Of a DNA stretch of 64,000 nt, positions 35,167 to 44,560 are shown in pieces. The position numbers and the translations under genes are program-made. This DNA is from Chloroflexota bacterium (lineage in GTDB: Bacteria > Chloroflexota > Anaerolineae > Aggregatilineales > J027): contig QMIT01000001.1 in NCBI GenBank assembly GCA_024434115.1, positions 124,001 to 188,000 on the forward strand, in the 5' to 3' direction. Under the pieces are notes generated by a model. The model was not told the origin of the DNA and did no database searches. It saw only the letters and a list, made by a program, of their open reading frames with translations. Positions within the stretch are counted from its first letter, which is position 1. Every line of letters begins with the position of its first letter.

Positions 35167-35730
35167 TTACTTTAATGGCGGGAGGCTGTTTCGACTATGA
35201 CGATATGCCAACGCTAAGTCAATTACGTGAACATGTTCCCGAAAAAGCTGAGGGAGTTCGGCGCGGCTTAACCATTGATAGGCCAATAGTTCGCGGGATA
35301 AGGTTAATGGCGGGTGACTCATTGTATTGTCTACCAGTTCTACCGCAAAGGCCACATCAATATGGTTTTTCCAATAGGGACTCGACCATGTGTTGAGGGG
35401 ATACAGCGTCTTGACCTTTAACCCCGTTTCCTCAAAAAATTCGCGCTCCACTGCCGCTGTCAAAAGCTCATTTCGATTGACCCAGCCTCCCGGTAGCCCC
35501 CACGGGATTTTGCTATGAAACACATGCTCCACCAACAGCACTTCATCCACATTATTCAGCAACACCCCAACGGCCCCTGCCGTAAAACGTGGCTGGAACC
35601 AGCGCATGATCGAAATAGCAGTGAGGGTTAATTTGGGATGGCGTCGAACATTTTTGGCGATGCGCCGCCCCAAGTGGTTATCAGATGAATGGTTAGAAAT
35701 GATAGACTCCTCGTCCCAATGAAATCGCAT
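35167..35730 (-). CDS. Nudix hydrolase
   Basis: 187 residues. Nudix box G-G-W-V-N-R-N-E followed by EREFFEETGL matches Gx5Ex7REUXEEXGU, so it should hydrolyse a nucleoside diphosphate linked to another moiety. The N-terminal about 45 residues are basic and precede the fold (GAVGVLLNNVDEVLLVEH). The gene is 24 bp from the serine-hydrolase gene, with no clear functional link. Substrate not predictable. Confidence 0.9.
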   Translation of the reverse strand: MRFHWDEESIISNHSSDNHLGRRIAKNVRRHPKLTLTAISIMRWFQPRFTAGAVGVLLNNVDEVLLVEHVFHSKIPWGLPGGWVNRNELLTAAVEREFFEETGLKVKTLYPLNTWSSPYWKNHIDVAFAVELVDNTMSHPPLTLSRELLAYQWLSRAELPQLFREHVHVIDLALAYRHSRNSLPPLK

Positions 35731-35773
35731 GGGAGGGAGTCTAACAAAGGCAAGGGCGGCTTGCTAGAGTGGA

Positions 35774-37027
35774 TTACTGGGGTAGGGTGAAACCGGGGGT
35801 AATCCCTTGCCCCAGTGATGGAGTGATTCCAACAAATTCAGTGCAGCACATACCGTTCTCATCCAAGATGCTGAGGCTGGTACTGGTGACTGCGCCATTG
35901 GCGACTTGATAATACAAAATCTCGTTGGTTTGATAGTTGTGCGTGAGCCATCCATCCGGCGTGCCCGCCATGAAGCCTTCCGTTTCTGTCATGGATGCCG
36001 TCAGATGCGTCCCGTCTCGGAAAATAACTTCCGCCCCTGCAAGGGTGGTTGGCATGGGCAGTTCAAACCCTTCCATTACACCGAAATTGTAGAAGGTAAC
36101 AAGGACAGCTTCTCCATTCACAACCCATTCAGTGATGCCAAGCGGGAGGGTATCGGGGTGTTGATACAACAATTGGCCTTCAGCTTGGGTGGGGTCGGCA
36201 AGATAAAACACCACGTTGGGTGGTACGCCTTCGGGATAAACTGCACCGCTGGCAGGATAGGACTCATCAAAAACCCCTGCTACGCTTTCGCCTGTGGCAA
36301 GTAATTCGTTGCGCTGGAAAATCATATTGAAGGGTTCAACGGGTTCGCTGAGAGTGCCCGCTGCCGGATCCCAAACTTGATAGAGGCCCTCAATTACCCC
36401 AATATAGCAGTTAAGGCAACTCGCTGCGACTCGAAGTCCATCTGCTTTCCATGCCCCAAAAACCGCGCTTTCGACTGGGACGCTCATACCCGTAACGTAA
36501 TCCGGATACAGGTCATTGACGGATTTATTGCCAGTGACAATCCCCGTGTTGACATCAAAGGTGGTCAGCAGGGCTGGAATGTCTGCCGTTCCCATCATCG
36601 CTTGGGTGCTAAACAATGTGGCGGCGATTTGGCTGCTGTCCGGGCTGAATGGGCCAATGATTGCCCCATCCATCACCGAGTTCAGGGGGTCAATGAGTTC
36701 GACACAGCATGTTTGACTCACCAAATCTGCCACAAACACTGAATTTTGATAGGTGACTCCATCGGCACGGGTGTAATTTCCCAGAAAAGCAAGTTTGGTC
36801 TGGTCGGGTGAAAGGACAGGGCTGTAGAAGGAAGCCTGCGCTACGTTTGGTTTAGGTAGTGTGAATTGCGAGGTGATGCCTTGTGGGGTCAGCGTCGAAA
36901 CAACAAAGGTGTTGCTGTTAAATAGAATGACTTCCCATGTATCTTCTTGGGCGTGACTTTTGGGAACGGGCGTAATCATTACAGCGATAAGAAAGGCGAA
37001 AATCATGAAGGTTCGTCTCGTTCGCAT
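35774..37027 (-). CDS. exported TolB/WD40-type beta-propeller-like protein
   Basis: 417 residues from ATG 37027, chosen because AGGAG lies about eight bases upstream and a clear Sec signal follows (MIFAFLIAVMITPVPKSHAQ). The mature part is made of repeated beta blades with SPDQTKLAFLGNYT, FSPDSSQIAATLF, and VTTFDVNTGIVTGN-type turns, a pattern shared with TolB-like propellers. Two Cys-Cys pairs (QTCCVEL, GMCCTEF) are unusual. Probably a secreted binding protein; no specific function. Confidence 0.65.
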   Translation of the reverse strand: MRTRRTFMIFAFLIAVMITPVPKSHAQEDTWEVILFNSNTFVVSTLTPQGITSQFTLPKPNVAQASFYSPVLSPDQTKLAFLGNYTRADGVTYQNSVFVADLVSQTCCVELIDPLNSVMDGAIIGPFSPDSSQIAATLFSTQAMMGTADIPALLTTFDVNTGIVTGNKSVNDLYPDYVTGMSVPVESAVFGAWKADGLRVAASCLNCYIGVIEGLYQVWDPAAGTLSEPVEPFNMIFQRNELLATGESVAGVFDESYPASGAVYPEGVPPNVVFYLADPTQAEGQLLYQHPDTLPLGITEWVVNGEAVLVTFYNFGVMEGFELPMPTTLAGAEVIFRDGTHLTASMTETEGFMAGTPDGWLTHNYQTNEILYYQVANGAVTSTSLSILDENGMCCTEFVGITPSLGQGITPGFTLPQ

Positions 37028-37128
37028 TGCGATGGCTCCTATGATGTTGGTGAAATAGGGGAAATGGCACATCCTTACACGATATGCGACCTAGTGAGGT
37101 TTGTCAATCTGTCAAAAAACTGGATGCG

Positions 37129-40100
37129 CTATTCTGCTTTGGCGGTCTCGGCTGGGACATTTGTTTTGGTATAGGGATGGGTACTGGGCAGAATGAATTT
37201 GAAGGTGTTGCCAATCCCCTGCGTGCTTTCAATCCAAATTTTGCCGCCATGCGCTTCAATCAAGGCCCGCGCTATAGACATACCCGCACCTGTCTCACCA
37301 ATCCCGGCAATCAATGGACTGTCGGCGCGATAGAGGCCGCTAAACACCCGCTTGAGTTCTTCGGGGGGGACACCGCCGCCTTCATCACTGATGGCGACAT
37401 AGACCACGTCTCGAATGATTTCAGAATGACCATTGTTGCTGGGAATCGGCACACTAGCTTCATGCCGCGCCACCACCCGCACGCTGCCGTCGTTGGGCGA
37501 TACCAGATAGGCATTCTGAATTAGTTGATTAATGACCTGCTGAATGGCTTCGGGGTCGGCTTCAATGGGCAGGTTATCCTCAGCGATGTCCATGTCCAAG
37601 ACAATGCCTTTTTCGCCAAATTTATACCGGCTGTTGGTAATGGCGTCATCAATCAAGTCCACCAGATTCAGCTTTTGCGGATGCAGGCGTAAATTGCCAC
37701 TGTCGAGCGTCGAGATGCGGATTAAATCTTCGACCAGACGGGCCAAACGGTCTACATTGGCTTTAACGCGGGTCAAAAATTGGCGCTGCAACGCCCCCAA
37801 AATCCCCACTGATTCACCCAACAGCACGTCGGTATAACCCATGATGACCGATAGAGGGGTGCGGAGTTCTTGGGCCACCGAAATCACTGCGTCGCTTTCC
37901 ACCTGTGTGCCGGAGGGGTTCACTGTGACGGACACAGCGGACGGTGTGCTGAGTTTTTCAATTTGGCGCTTGTAACTTTCGATATCCTCATTGGCTTTTA
38001 TTAATGACTGCTCAAGGTCGGTGCGTTCGCGGGTGATTTCTCCAATCATGTCTGTCAGCGTGCCGACTCCCTCCGTATTCAGTTCTTCCAGTCGTTCGCG
38101 ATCATCCTCCAACCGAGCCAAGAGGGTGTCGTATTCGGTTTGCAGGCGGGTGAGTTCGGCGCGGAGGTTGTCATGTTCGGCATTTAATTGGACACGCTCA
38201 CCCGATAATTCTTGGCGTTCCTCATTGGCCTTATTCAAGAGAGCCAGCGTCTCATCCAATTCCATTTTTAGCGAGTCGTTGTGGGCGATCATGCGGGCAC
38301 GGTCTACATGCCATTGCTCTCGTTCTAACACCAGCGTTTGATATTCATTTTTCAGGCTACCGCGACTTTTGGCAATGGCTTCACGGTCTTGCATCAAACG
38401 GGCGATTTCAGCTTCCAACGCGCTAATCTTGCTATCGCGCTCGTTTTCCTGCGAAATGGCGGTTTCGAGATTTTGCCGTTCTTTGAGCAGGGCATCCCGT
38501 TCGCTGGTGGCCTTTTCCGCCAGTGTTTTATATTGAGCGCGTTCTTCGCTTAATTGGGCCAACTGCTTGGTGAGTTCGAGTGCTCCGCCTTCAATGCCGC
38601 GTGCATTGAGTTCGCTACGGGTCTGTTCCAATTCTTTGGAGATGCTGTCTCGTTCGACGGCAATTCGCACTTTTTCTTCGGTCAGCGTATTGAGCATTTG
38701 CAGCAGTTGTTGATTGGGTGGGGCAGCCTTGCCTGCGCGGACTTCAGCAATTTGCTGCTCCAGTTGGGTCTTTTGTGCCTGTAGATCACCCAATTCGCGG
38801 CGCATGGCTTCAATGAGGCGTTCGTACATCTCAACGTCGCCCTCGGAGGTCACACCGACCAACGTGGCACGCGCTTCTTGTAGGGCAATGGCGAGTTTGT
38901 GGCGTTCACTTTGCAGTTGTAGGCGCTCTTTGGAAATGGCCTCAATGCGCTGAGTGATGCTCTGTGCATCGGGGTCATCACCCAAAAATTCGCGGATGCG
39001 ACTGCGCTCATAATCCAGTTCAATTTGCAGTTCGCGGATGAGTTCCGTCAGGTGGTTAATTTGATTTTCGGCAAGAGTCAGGCTGGCTTGCATTTCCTGT
39101 CGGGCCGCCATCATACTGCCTTCATCCAATGAATCGGAAGTATCCCCTTCGATAATCGAGAGGATGGCGCGTTCTTCGGCCTGCACCCGATTCAAAAAGG
39201 CGGTGCGGCTGATCACTAGCAATCGGGCAGCAAGCGGGCCAATGGATTCCAGCAGGCGCAGGTCATTGACACGCAGTTCCCGGCGGGTATAGGGTGTGCC
39301 GACAATCAAGACCCCGACGACTTTTTGATTACGAATGAGAGGCTGCAAATAGGTTGGGCCGATGTGGGGGACATCCAGACGGGTATACAAATCGAGCAGT
39401 TCTTCACCATGATCTTCGATTTTGAGTTCACGCTGGCGGCGGGTTTCGATGGCATTGACGAGGGTCGGTTGCTCCTCCAAATTCAGCGACGACATACCCG
39501 TAATCGGTTCGCGCTCACTTTGATTGTAGGCCGCAATGACATCCGCCCAATTCGCATCTTCATACACCACCAACGCCGCGACATCCGCCTTGACTGCATC
39601 AGCGACAGCCATGACGGTTTGGCGGGGCAGGGCGTCGGTTTCAGCTTTATCTAACATCGTGCCAAGCGATTTGATAATTTCAAGCGCCTCGTTGCGTCCA
39701 CCCAATGACGCGACGCCGGGTGTATCGGCGGTGACGGCGCGGCTCATATCTTCGATTTCACGACCCGAAGAACCATCCCCGCTGGGTGAAATAGCGGCGA
39801 ATGGACGTGAAATGCTTTCGGCGTAATGGGCCACTTGGTCAATGGCGTTGGTCAGGCGGTCAATCACCATGCGATAGACCACGACCATCACCAACAAGCT
39901 GCCCGCCAAAAATGTCCAGCGCAGACCACCCGCCGCGTCCCCTTCCAATTTTTCATTGGCGAGTTGGTAGAGGGTGTAAATGTGTCCGACGAGGATGGTC
40001 ACGAAAAATAACAACTTCAGTGGGATGTCAGCGACAAATTTATAGCGCGTAATCAGCAGCAAGGAGCCAAAAACTGCTAAGATGGTCGGTACAAATGTCC

Positions 40101-40563
40101 ATGATAAGCTAAAGGATTGGGTATTAAAATCTTGGTCGGGATTCCACTCGGAATAATTAAAGGCTAGACCCGCGATTAAAAGGGCGCATAAAGCAAACGC
40201 CACCAGCCCCGCAAAACGATCTTTTTTCTCTTTTTCCGCAGTGATAAGCGCCCACCCGATCAAGACCAACACAAGGGCATTCGCGGCGCGTTCGAGTGGG
40301 GGCAGGATGTTCATGGAGTCATCATCGGTGACAATCCCGACCAGCGACCCCAACATCAGTGAGACCCACACCAATTGGACAAGGAACAACCCAACCGTAT
40401 ATCGTCCGGCAGCCCATTCTTCTTTGGAGCGCATCCGCTGACCCAACGCCATAAACAGCGCCGCCATGTAGATCACGAAGATGCCGATGAAATAGAGCAG
40501 TTCGCCAGTTGAATCCACAAACAAGTTGACAAAATCTTGGGCGGTGTCCAAATCGCGCTCCAA
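37129..40563 (-). CDS. giant membrane sensor kinase-like protein lacking the phospho-acceptor histidine
   Basis: 1144 residues. About seven to eight membrane helices (about 18-235), a GAF-like domain (about 290-460), a very long coiled coil (about 480-870, heptad Leu/Glu/Gln), then HisKA and HATPase modules. In the H box the sequence is SVAQELRTPLSVIMGY: residue 898 is Gln (codon CAA) where kinases have the His that is phosphorylated. The ATPase domain still shows N-box INQLIQNAYLVSP, G1 SDEGGGVP and G2 GETGAGMSIAR. The start at 40563 is preceded by a short intergenic space. It may be a pseudokinase that senses or scaffolds, or it may phosphorylate another site. Confidence 0.88.
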   Translation of the reverse strand: MERDLDTAQDFVNLFVDSTGELLYFIGIFVIYMAALFMALGQRMRSKEEWAAGRYTVGLFLVQLVWVSLMLGSLVGIVTDDDSMNILPPLERAANALVLVLIGWALITAEKEKKDRFAGLVAFALCALLIAGLAFNYSEWNPDQDFNTQSFSLSWTFVPTILAVFGSLLLITRYKFVADIPLKLLFFVTILVGHIYTLYQLANEKLEGDAAGGLRWTFLAGSLLVMVVVYRMVIDRLTNAIDQVAHYAESISRPFAAISPSGDGSSGREIEDMSRAVTADTPGVASLGGRNEALEIIKSLGTMLDKAETDALPRQTVMAVADAVKADVAALVVYEDANWADVIAAYNQSEREPITGMSSLNLEEQPTLVNAIETRRQRELKIEDHGEELLDLYTRLDVPHIGPTYLQPLIRNQKVVGVLIVGTPYTRRELRVNDLRLLESIGPLAARLLVISRTAFLNRVQAEERAILSIIEGDTSDSLDEGSMMAARQEMQASLTLAENQINHLTELIRELQIELDYERSRIREFLGDDPDAQSITQRIEAISKERLQLQSERHKLAIALQEARATLVGVTSEGDVEMYERLIEAMRRELGDLQAQKTQLEQQIAEVRAGKAAPPNQQLLQMLNTLTEEKVRIAVERDSISKELEQTRSELNARGIEGGALELTKQLAQLSEERAQYKTLAEKATSERDALLKERQNLETAISQENERDSKISALEAEIARLMQDREAIAKSRGSLKNEYQTLVLEREQWHVDRARMIAHNDSLKMELDETLALLNKANEERQELSGERVQLNAEHDNLRAELTRLQTEYDTLLARLEDDRERLEELNTEGVGTLTDMIGEITRERTDLEQSLIKANEDIESYKRQIEKLSTPSAVSVTVNPSGTQVESDAVISVAQELRTPLSVIMGYTDVLLGESVGILGALQRQFLTRVKANVDRLARLVEDLIRISTLDSGNLRLHPQKLNLVDLIDDAITNSRYKFGEKGIVLDMDIAEDNLPIEADPEAIQQVINQLIQNAYLVSPNDGSVRVVARHEASVPIPSNNGHSEIIRDVVYVAISDEGGGVPPEELKRVFSGLYRADSPLIAGIGETGAGMSIARALIEAHGGKIWIESTQGIGNTFKFILPSTHPYTKTNVPAETAKAE

Positions 40564-40786
40564 CGGATACTAGACAAAATCTTTATCGTCAGTATAGCAC
40601 AGGTGTTTGCGGCACGAGAGCAGGAAAAGTGTTAGATAGTACGAGTCAGGTATCAAAAGGGTTGGAGGGTGGTTATGCGCGTCTGCCCTACGCATGGTCG
40701 CCTAGTCTTGGCAGGGGATTGGGGAAGGCGCTATAGTTGCTTGCCGATTTTGGACGCACAAGATTTATTGTTTTGGGAGATGGCGC

Positions 40787-42331
40787 ATGGTCAGGCAGCA
40801 GCGATTTTGGCTTGGAATCAGCGGTTTGGTGATGGTGGTCAGTTTATTATTGGCTGTGACGGCCACTCAGCACAATGCAAATGCCTCCGGGCATCGGCAG
40901 GGCGATTTTACGCCATTCCCGACCAACACCTCCGATGTGCTTCCACCCGCACCATCCCTAACGCCGACCCCCACCGTAGAAACTATTCCACCCACAATCA
41001 CCCCGCAACCTACCTCGAATGCGCCCCTCGCCACGCCGACGGTACTTTATCCACTGAATCCTGAACCGGGCCTTGTTTCGAATGGGACACTCGTACCCAC
41101 GCGAATGCCGTTGTTGTTGGCGCGTGATCGGGAGGGGACGGAATATGAACTTTATAATTTCCTACTGCTCGGCAAGGATAGCGAATCCATTGACCAAGCC
41201 GATGGGGTCTATCGCACCGACACCATGATTATCGTCAGCGTCAACATGACCACCCAAACGGTTTCGATGCTGTCCCTCCCGCGTGACCTGTTGGTCTATA
41301 TTCCCGATTGGGGGATGCAGCGGTTAAACTTGGCGTGGGGGCGGGGTGAGGCGGTTGGTTGGACGGATGGCGGATTTGGTCTTTTGCGCCAGACCATCCT
41401 CTACAATTTTGGCATTCGTATCCACTATTTCGCCATGATTGATTTCAGCGGGTTTAAGCAGGTGATTGATACACTCGGCGGGGTGACGGTGGCGGTAGAC
41501 TGTGCCATCCAAGACTACAAATTTACGGGTGAGTACGACGAGAACAACGAGCCGATCTTTGAATTTTATACCCTGCCCGTCGGCGTGCATCACATGGACA
41601 GTATCACGGCGCTGTTTTATGCCCGCAGTCGCCATTCCAGCAGCGACTTTGACCGGGGTCGCCGTCAGCAGCAGATATTGCGGGCGATCTGGGCGCAGGG
41701 GAAACAGGGCAGTTGGGTGACGGACATCCCCGCGCTGTATGACCAATTAACGGATGTGGTTGAGACCAATATCCCACTGGATGTGATGATTCAGCTTGCC
41801 CCGATTGCGTTGGGCCTTGAGCCGAATCAGATTGAAAATCATTTTTTCCGACTGGGTTTTGAAACCATGTCATGGACATCCCCCGATGGCAGTAATGTCC
41901 AGATTCCCCAACTGGGTATCATCAACACGATTCAGGCGTTTTTGACCCCCCCAACCGAAAATCGTTTGGCGAGTGAAGGTAGTCAGGTCGCCATTTATGA
42001 CAACAGCGGCTTGGGTGTGCAGATGGATTACGTCGCGGCGGATCGGTTGTTGTGGGAGGGGGTGCTTTCACAGCCGATGGGGGTGGGTGCGCCACCTGCC
42101 GATTATGCTGACCGCCCCGATACGATTTTGATTGATTACACTGGGGAGGATAAGGGCAGTATCCTCGATACGCTGGTGGAAATTCTCGGCATCCACCCCG
42201 ACAATATCATTGTGCAGCCCGACCCCAACCGGACAAGCGATTTTGCGGTGTATCTGACCTCCAATTATTCGGCCTGTGTAGATCGGGATGTGCGTGCGCC
42301 TGTGGATGTGACGCCGACGCCGGAATCATAA
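40787..42331 (+). CDS. LytR-CpsA-Psr (LCP) family phosphotransferase
   Basis: 514 residues. One N-terminal membrane helix (about 8-28), a Pro/Thr-rich linker, the LCP catalytic domain (LLGKDSESIDQADGVYRTDT with the conserved Arg-Thr-Asp, MLSLPRDLLVYIP, FGIRIHYFAMIDFSGFKQVIDTLGG, YARSRHSSSDFDRGRRQQ) and a C-terminal LytR_C domain (about 400-500). LCP enzymes attach polysaccharides to peptidoglycan or another anchor from a lipid-phosphate carrier. It fits the polysaccharide-export genes at the left end of the window, though it is separated from them. Confidence 0.93.
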   Translation: MVRQQRFWLGISGLVMVVSLLLAVTATQHNANASGHRQGDFTPFPTNTSDVLPPAPSLTPTPTVETIPPTITPQPTSNAPLATPTVLYPLNPEPGLVSNGTLVPTRMPLLLARDREGTEYELYNFLLLGKDSESIDQADGVYRTDTMIIVSVNMTTQTVSMLSLPRDLLVYIPDWGMQRLNLAWGRGEAVGWTDGGFGLLRQTILYNFGIRIHYFAMIDFSGFKQVIDTLGGVTVAVDCAIQDYKFTGEYDENNEPIFEFYTLPVGVHHMDSITALFYARSRHSSSDFDRGRRQQQILRAIWAQGKQGSWVTDIPALYDQLTDVVETNIPLDVMIQLAPIALGLEPNQIENHFFRLGFETMSWTSPDGSNVQIPQLGIINTIQAFLTPPTENRLASEGSQVAIYDNSGLGVQMDYVAADRLLWEGVLSQPMGVGAPPADYADRPDTILIDYTGEDKGSILDTLVEILGIHPDNIIVQPDPNRTSDFAVYLTSNYSACVDRDVRAPVDVTPTPES

Positions 42332-42364
42332 GCCTGACATCTCGATGGCGTACTAGCTTAATTT

Positions 42365-42387
42365 GGGGGTGACACAGCCTCCTTTTT
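42365..42387 (+). terminator. probable rho-independent terminator after the LCP gene
   Basis: GGGGGT (42365-42370) pairs, with two wobble pairs, to GCCTCC (42377-42382), followed by TTTTT. Modest stem strength. Confidence 0.5.
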
Positions 42388-42463
42388 ATTTCCCAAATTC
42401 TGGTTAGGGCAGCATTTCAAAATCGTCACAATCTCGTATCAAAATATCCATAATGACTTGATT

Positions 42464-42479
42464 TAGAACTATAGTTCTA
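42464..42479. promoter_or_regulatory. 16-bp perfect palindrome upstream of the metallopeptidase-like gene
   Basis: TAGAACTATAGTTCTA is fully self-complementary; a half-site TAGTTCT recurs at 42512-42518, before the GAGGAG ribosome-binding site and ATG 42539. It is a good candidate operator for the AT-richer two-gene insert, but no regulator gene is adjacent. Confidence 0.5.
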
Positions 42480-42538
42480 TTAGATTTAGAATATGTATTT
42501 CAAATTGCTTGTAGTTCTGATGAGGAGAATTCTAAATT

Positions 42539-43642
42539 ATGGATAATGAATTTGATAGTTCTGTGAGTCCAGAGATGGCACAGGTTAAGGCCGCTGCAAA
42601 GGCGTTTTTCGATTCAATGGAATTATACATGGGGGCTATCCAACAGCTTGAGGATGAGATAAAAAGACTTCAAATCACGGAGGAAGTAAGGTACGGGAAG
42701 CCTCTTATACAGTACAATGAGACAGAGGAACAACTTCTGACCATTAAAGATGCTCGTGAATATATCGCTGCTCATGGGGTACATCTTCTAACAGAGGGGC
42801 TTGATAAAACGGGCAAAAGAGTTAGGTGGAGTGATTCTCAAATAGCGGTCATTTATCAAAGCATTTATGCACAAGTCCAAGCGATTGCAGGGGTTCAAGT
42901 CGATTTGCGTGGTCAAGGATTGACTGCTGAGGATATTGCGCGTGCAGAACTAACCTTTGGCGAGTTTTTCCCTGAAGTGACTATTATTCTTTCAAGTGCA
43001 GGCCATCCGACTAAAGGTGAAGCCGCCCTGACCAAATCGCCTCAAGATGTAACCAACCCGGTGATTTATATATGGAATACAGGTATCACCAACTGGCCGT
43101 CCGAAGACCTTGAGACGGCAGACGAAAATGAGCGATCTGTGAATATTTTTAGCCCAGAACTGATTACTCATGAGTTTGGTCATGTCTTGAACTACTTTTG
43201 GGGAAGACAAAAACTTCAAAATACATTTGAAGATCCTTATATTGGAAACCCATCTGCAATTCTAACTGACCCCACCAATAATGTGAGAATTCCAATATGG
43301 AATCCCTTCCCAAGTGGCTCCCCAAGTCAGGGAGATGTTCGTACAACCGGAAGAATGTATGGTGGAAGATGGGATCCCAATGTCATGGTAGCTCTTGGGT
43401 ATGCCGCTAACGTCCAAGAGGCTACTTCAAAAGTCAACGATGAGCGAACAGCTGAAGCATATGCTGTATGGGTTTTAAATCAATACAACTATCAAGCAGG
43501 GCATCTCATTGACATTGAAAGAACGAATCTTACAATTACTGAACTGATTGAGATGCAAAAAACCTTCTGGTACTATCTTTTTTCGGGAAGACTTGGCCCA
43601 GAAGATAGAGAAATCGCTGAAGGAATATTTTCAATACCTTAA
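42539..43642 (+). CDS. HExxH metallopeptidase-like protein, AT-richer insert
   Basis: 367 residues. HEFGH at 211-215 gives the zinc motif, and Glu306 in ERTAEAYAVWV is at a plausible distance to be the third ligand, so it resembles a gluzincin. No signal peptide is seen. The N-terminal half is a helical, charged region of unknown type, and the region around HEFGH carries no family I recognise. Codon use and base composition are more AT-rich than in surrounding genes. GAGGAG precedes the ATG. It is followed after 17 bp by another AT-richer gene, so the two probably arrived together. Confidence 0.65.
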   Translation: MDNEFDSSVSPEMAQVKAAAKAFFDSMELYMGAIQQLEDEIKRLQITEEVRYGKPLIQYNETEEQLLTIKDAREYIAAHGVHLLTEGLDKTGKRVRWSDSQIAVIYQSIYAQVQAIAGVQVDLRGQGLTAEDIARAELTFGEFFPEVTIILSSAGHPTKGEAALTKSPQDVTNPVIYIWNTGITNWPSEDLETADENERSVNIFSPELITHEFGHVLNYFWGRQKLQNTFEDPYIGNPSAILTDPTNNVRIPIWNPFPSGSPSQGDVRTTGRMYGGRWDPNVMVALGYAANVQEATSKVNDERTAEAYAVWVLNQYNYQAGHLIDIERTNLTITELIEMQKTFWYYLFSGRLGPEDREIAEGIFSIP

Positions 43643-43659
43643 ATCTAGGAGGAGAAAGT

Positions 43660-44544
43660 ATGGCAAAATACCCTCGTTGGGGAGTTCTTCAAAAAGCGGT
43701 TCTTTTGATTGTGATTTGTTGCTTCGGAGTTATATTTGGTTTTTCTAAAAACCGAGGCTTGGGTATAGCATATCAAGAGATAACAGCAACTCCATCAAAT
43801 CCTCGATTAGTCGCCTTATTAAATGAGCTAATTTCTGACTCCGATTGTGTATACCCATGTTGGTGGGTTTGGACTCTTGGAAAAGACACCTCTGTACAGG
43901 TACGACAAGCTGGTAGACTGGACCTTGATGTAAACCTCAATGAATCAGATATTGGCGACTTCCATGTTTTCTCGGCCCTACTTCCAACAGCCGCTAATGA
44001 TCCTGACGATGCTTATTTCCTAAAAGCATCTTTAACTTTATGGGTCAATAAGGAGGAAAATAAGCTGGTTGCTGCTGGTTTGGCTTTCGATAAACCAACT
44101 AGAAGCTATGTTGATTGGACGCCGTATATGCCAGCAGGGATATTGGCTACTTATGGCGAGCCTGATGAAGTTCGAGTGTCTTATCCACTAGATGGCGCTC
44201 CCGGTGCTGGTTACTATCTTGACATAGCTTACTTCGACAAGGGGCTTTTTGTATCTTATCTTATGGTCTATGTTACATTAGGAGGAGTCACCGACGACTC
44301 ATTAGGGATTCCAATTTGTAACTATTTGGCAGACATCAGCACCTTCAAGATGTGGATACAGACGGAAGAATTAGATGCTGAGGATATAGGCATGTTCTGG
44401 GACGGACTTCGCTCTAAACAGCCGTATGAATACCTAATAGAAGACATCAGCAGCTACGATATGGAACCTTTCACTGAGGCATTTTCAGAACCCGATACTT
44501 GTATCTATACCTTGCCCTATGATGAATGGGTGCGGTCAGAATAA
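43660..44544 (+). CDS. hypothetical one-pass membrane or exported protein, AT-richer insert
   Basis: 294 residues. One hydrophobic N-terminal segment (about 10-30), either a signal or an anchor, followed by a soluble part with a short CVYPCWWVWTLG motif, acidic loops and a late Cys pair (IPICNYL, DTCIYTL). A Cys-x-x-Pro-Cys-Trp-Trp motif of this sort is known to me from other uncharacterised proteins of this phylum, but I cannot name the family. AGGAGGAG precedes ATG 43660. Second gene of the AT-richer pair. Confidence 0.6.
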   Translation: MAKYPRWGVLQKAVLLIVICCFGVIFGFSKNRGLGIAYQEITATPSNPRLVALLNELISDSDCVYPCWWVWTLGKDTSVQVRQAGRLDLDVNLNESDIGDFHVFSALLPTAANDPDDAYFLKASLTLWVNKEENKLVAAGLAFDKPTRSYVDWTPYMPAGILATYGEPDEVRVSYPLDGAPGAGYYLDIAYFDKGLFVSYLMVYVTLGGVTDDSLGIPICNYLADISTFKMWIQTEELDAEDIGMFWDGLRSKQPYEYLIEDISSYDMEPFTEAFSEPDTCIYTLPYDEWVRSE

Positions 44545-44560
44545 GCCGATACAGTTTTTC

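Noticed and set aside
40669-41064. Open frame upstream of and overlapping the LCP gene start
   Set aside because: The LCP start has a GGAG site and the membrane-anchor sequence; the other frame has neither.
42416-42538. A CRISPR or short tandem repeat in the AT-rich leader
   Set aside because: Only a palindrome and one half-site were found; there is no regular spacing or repeated unit.
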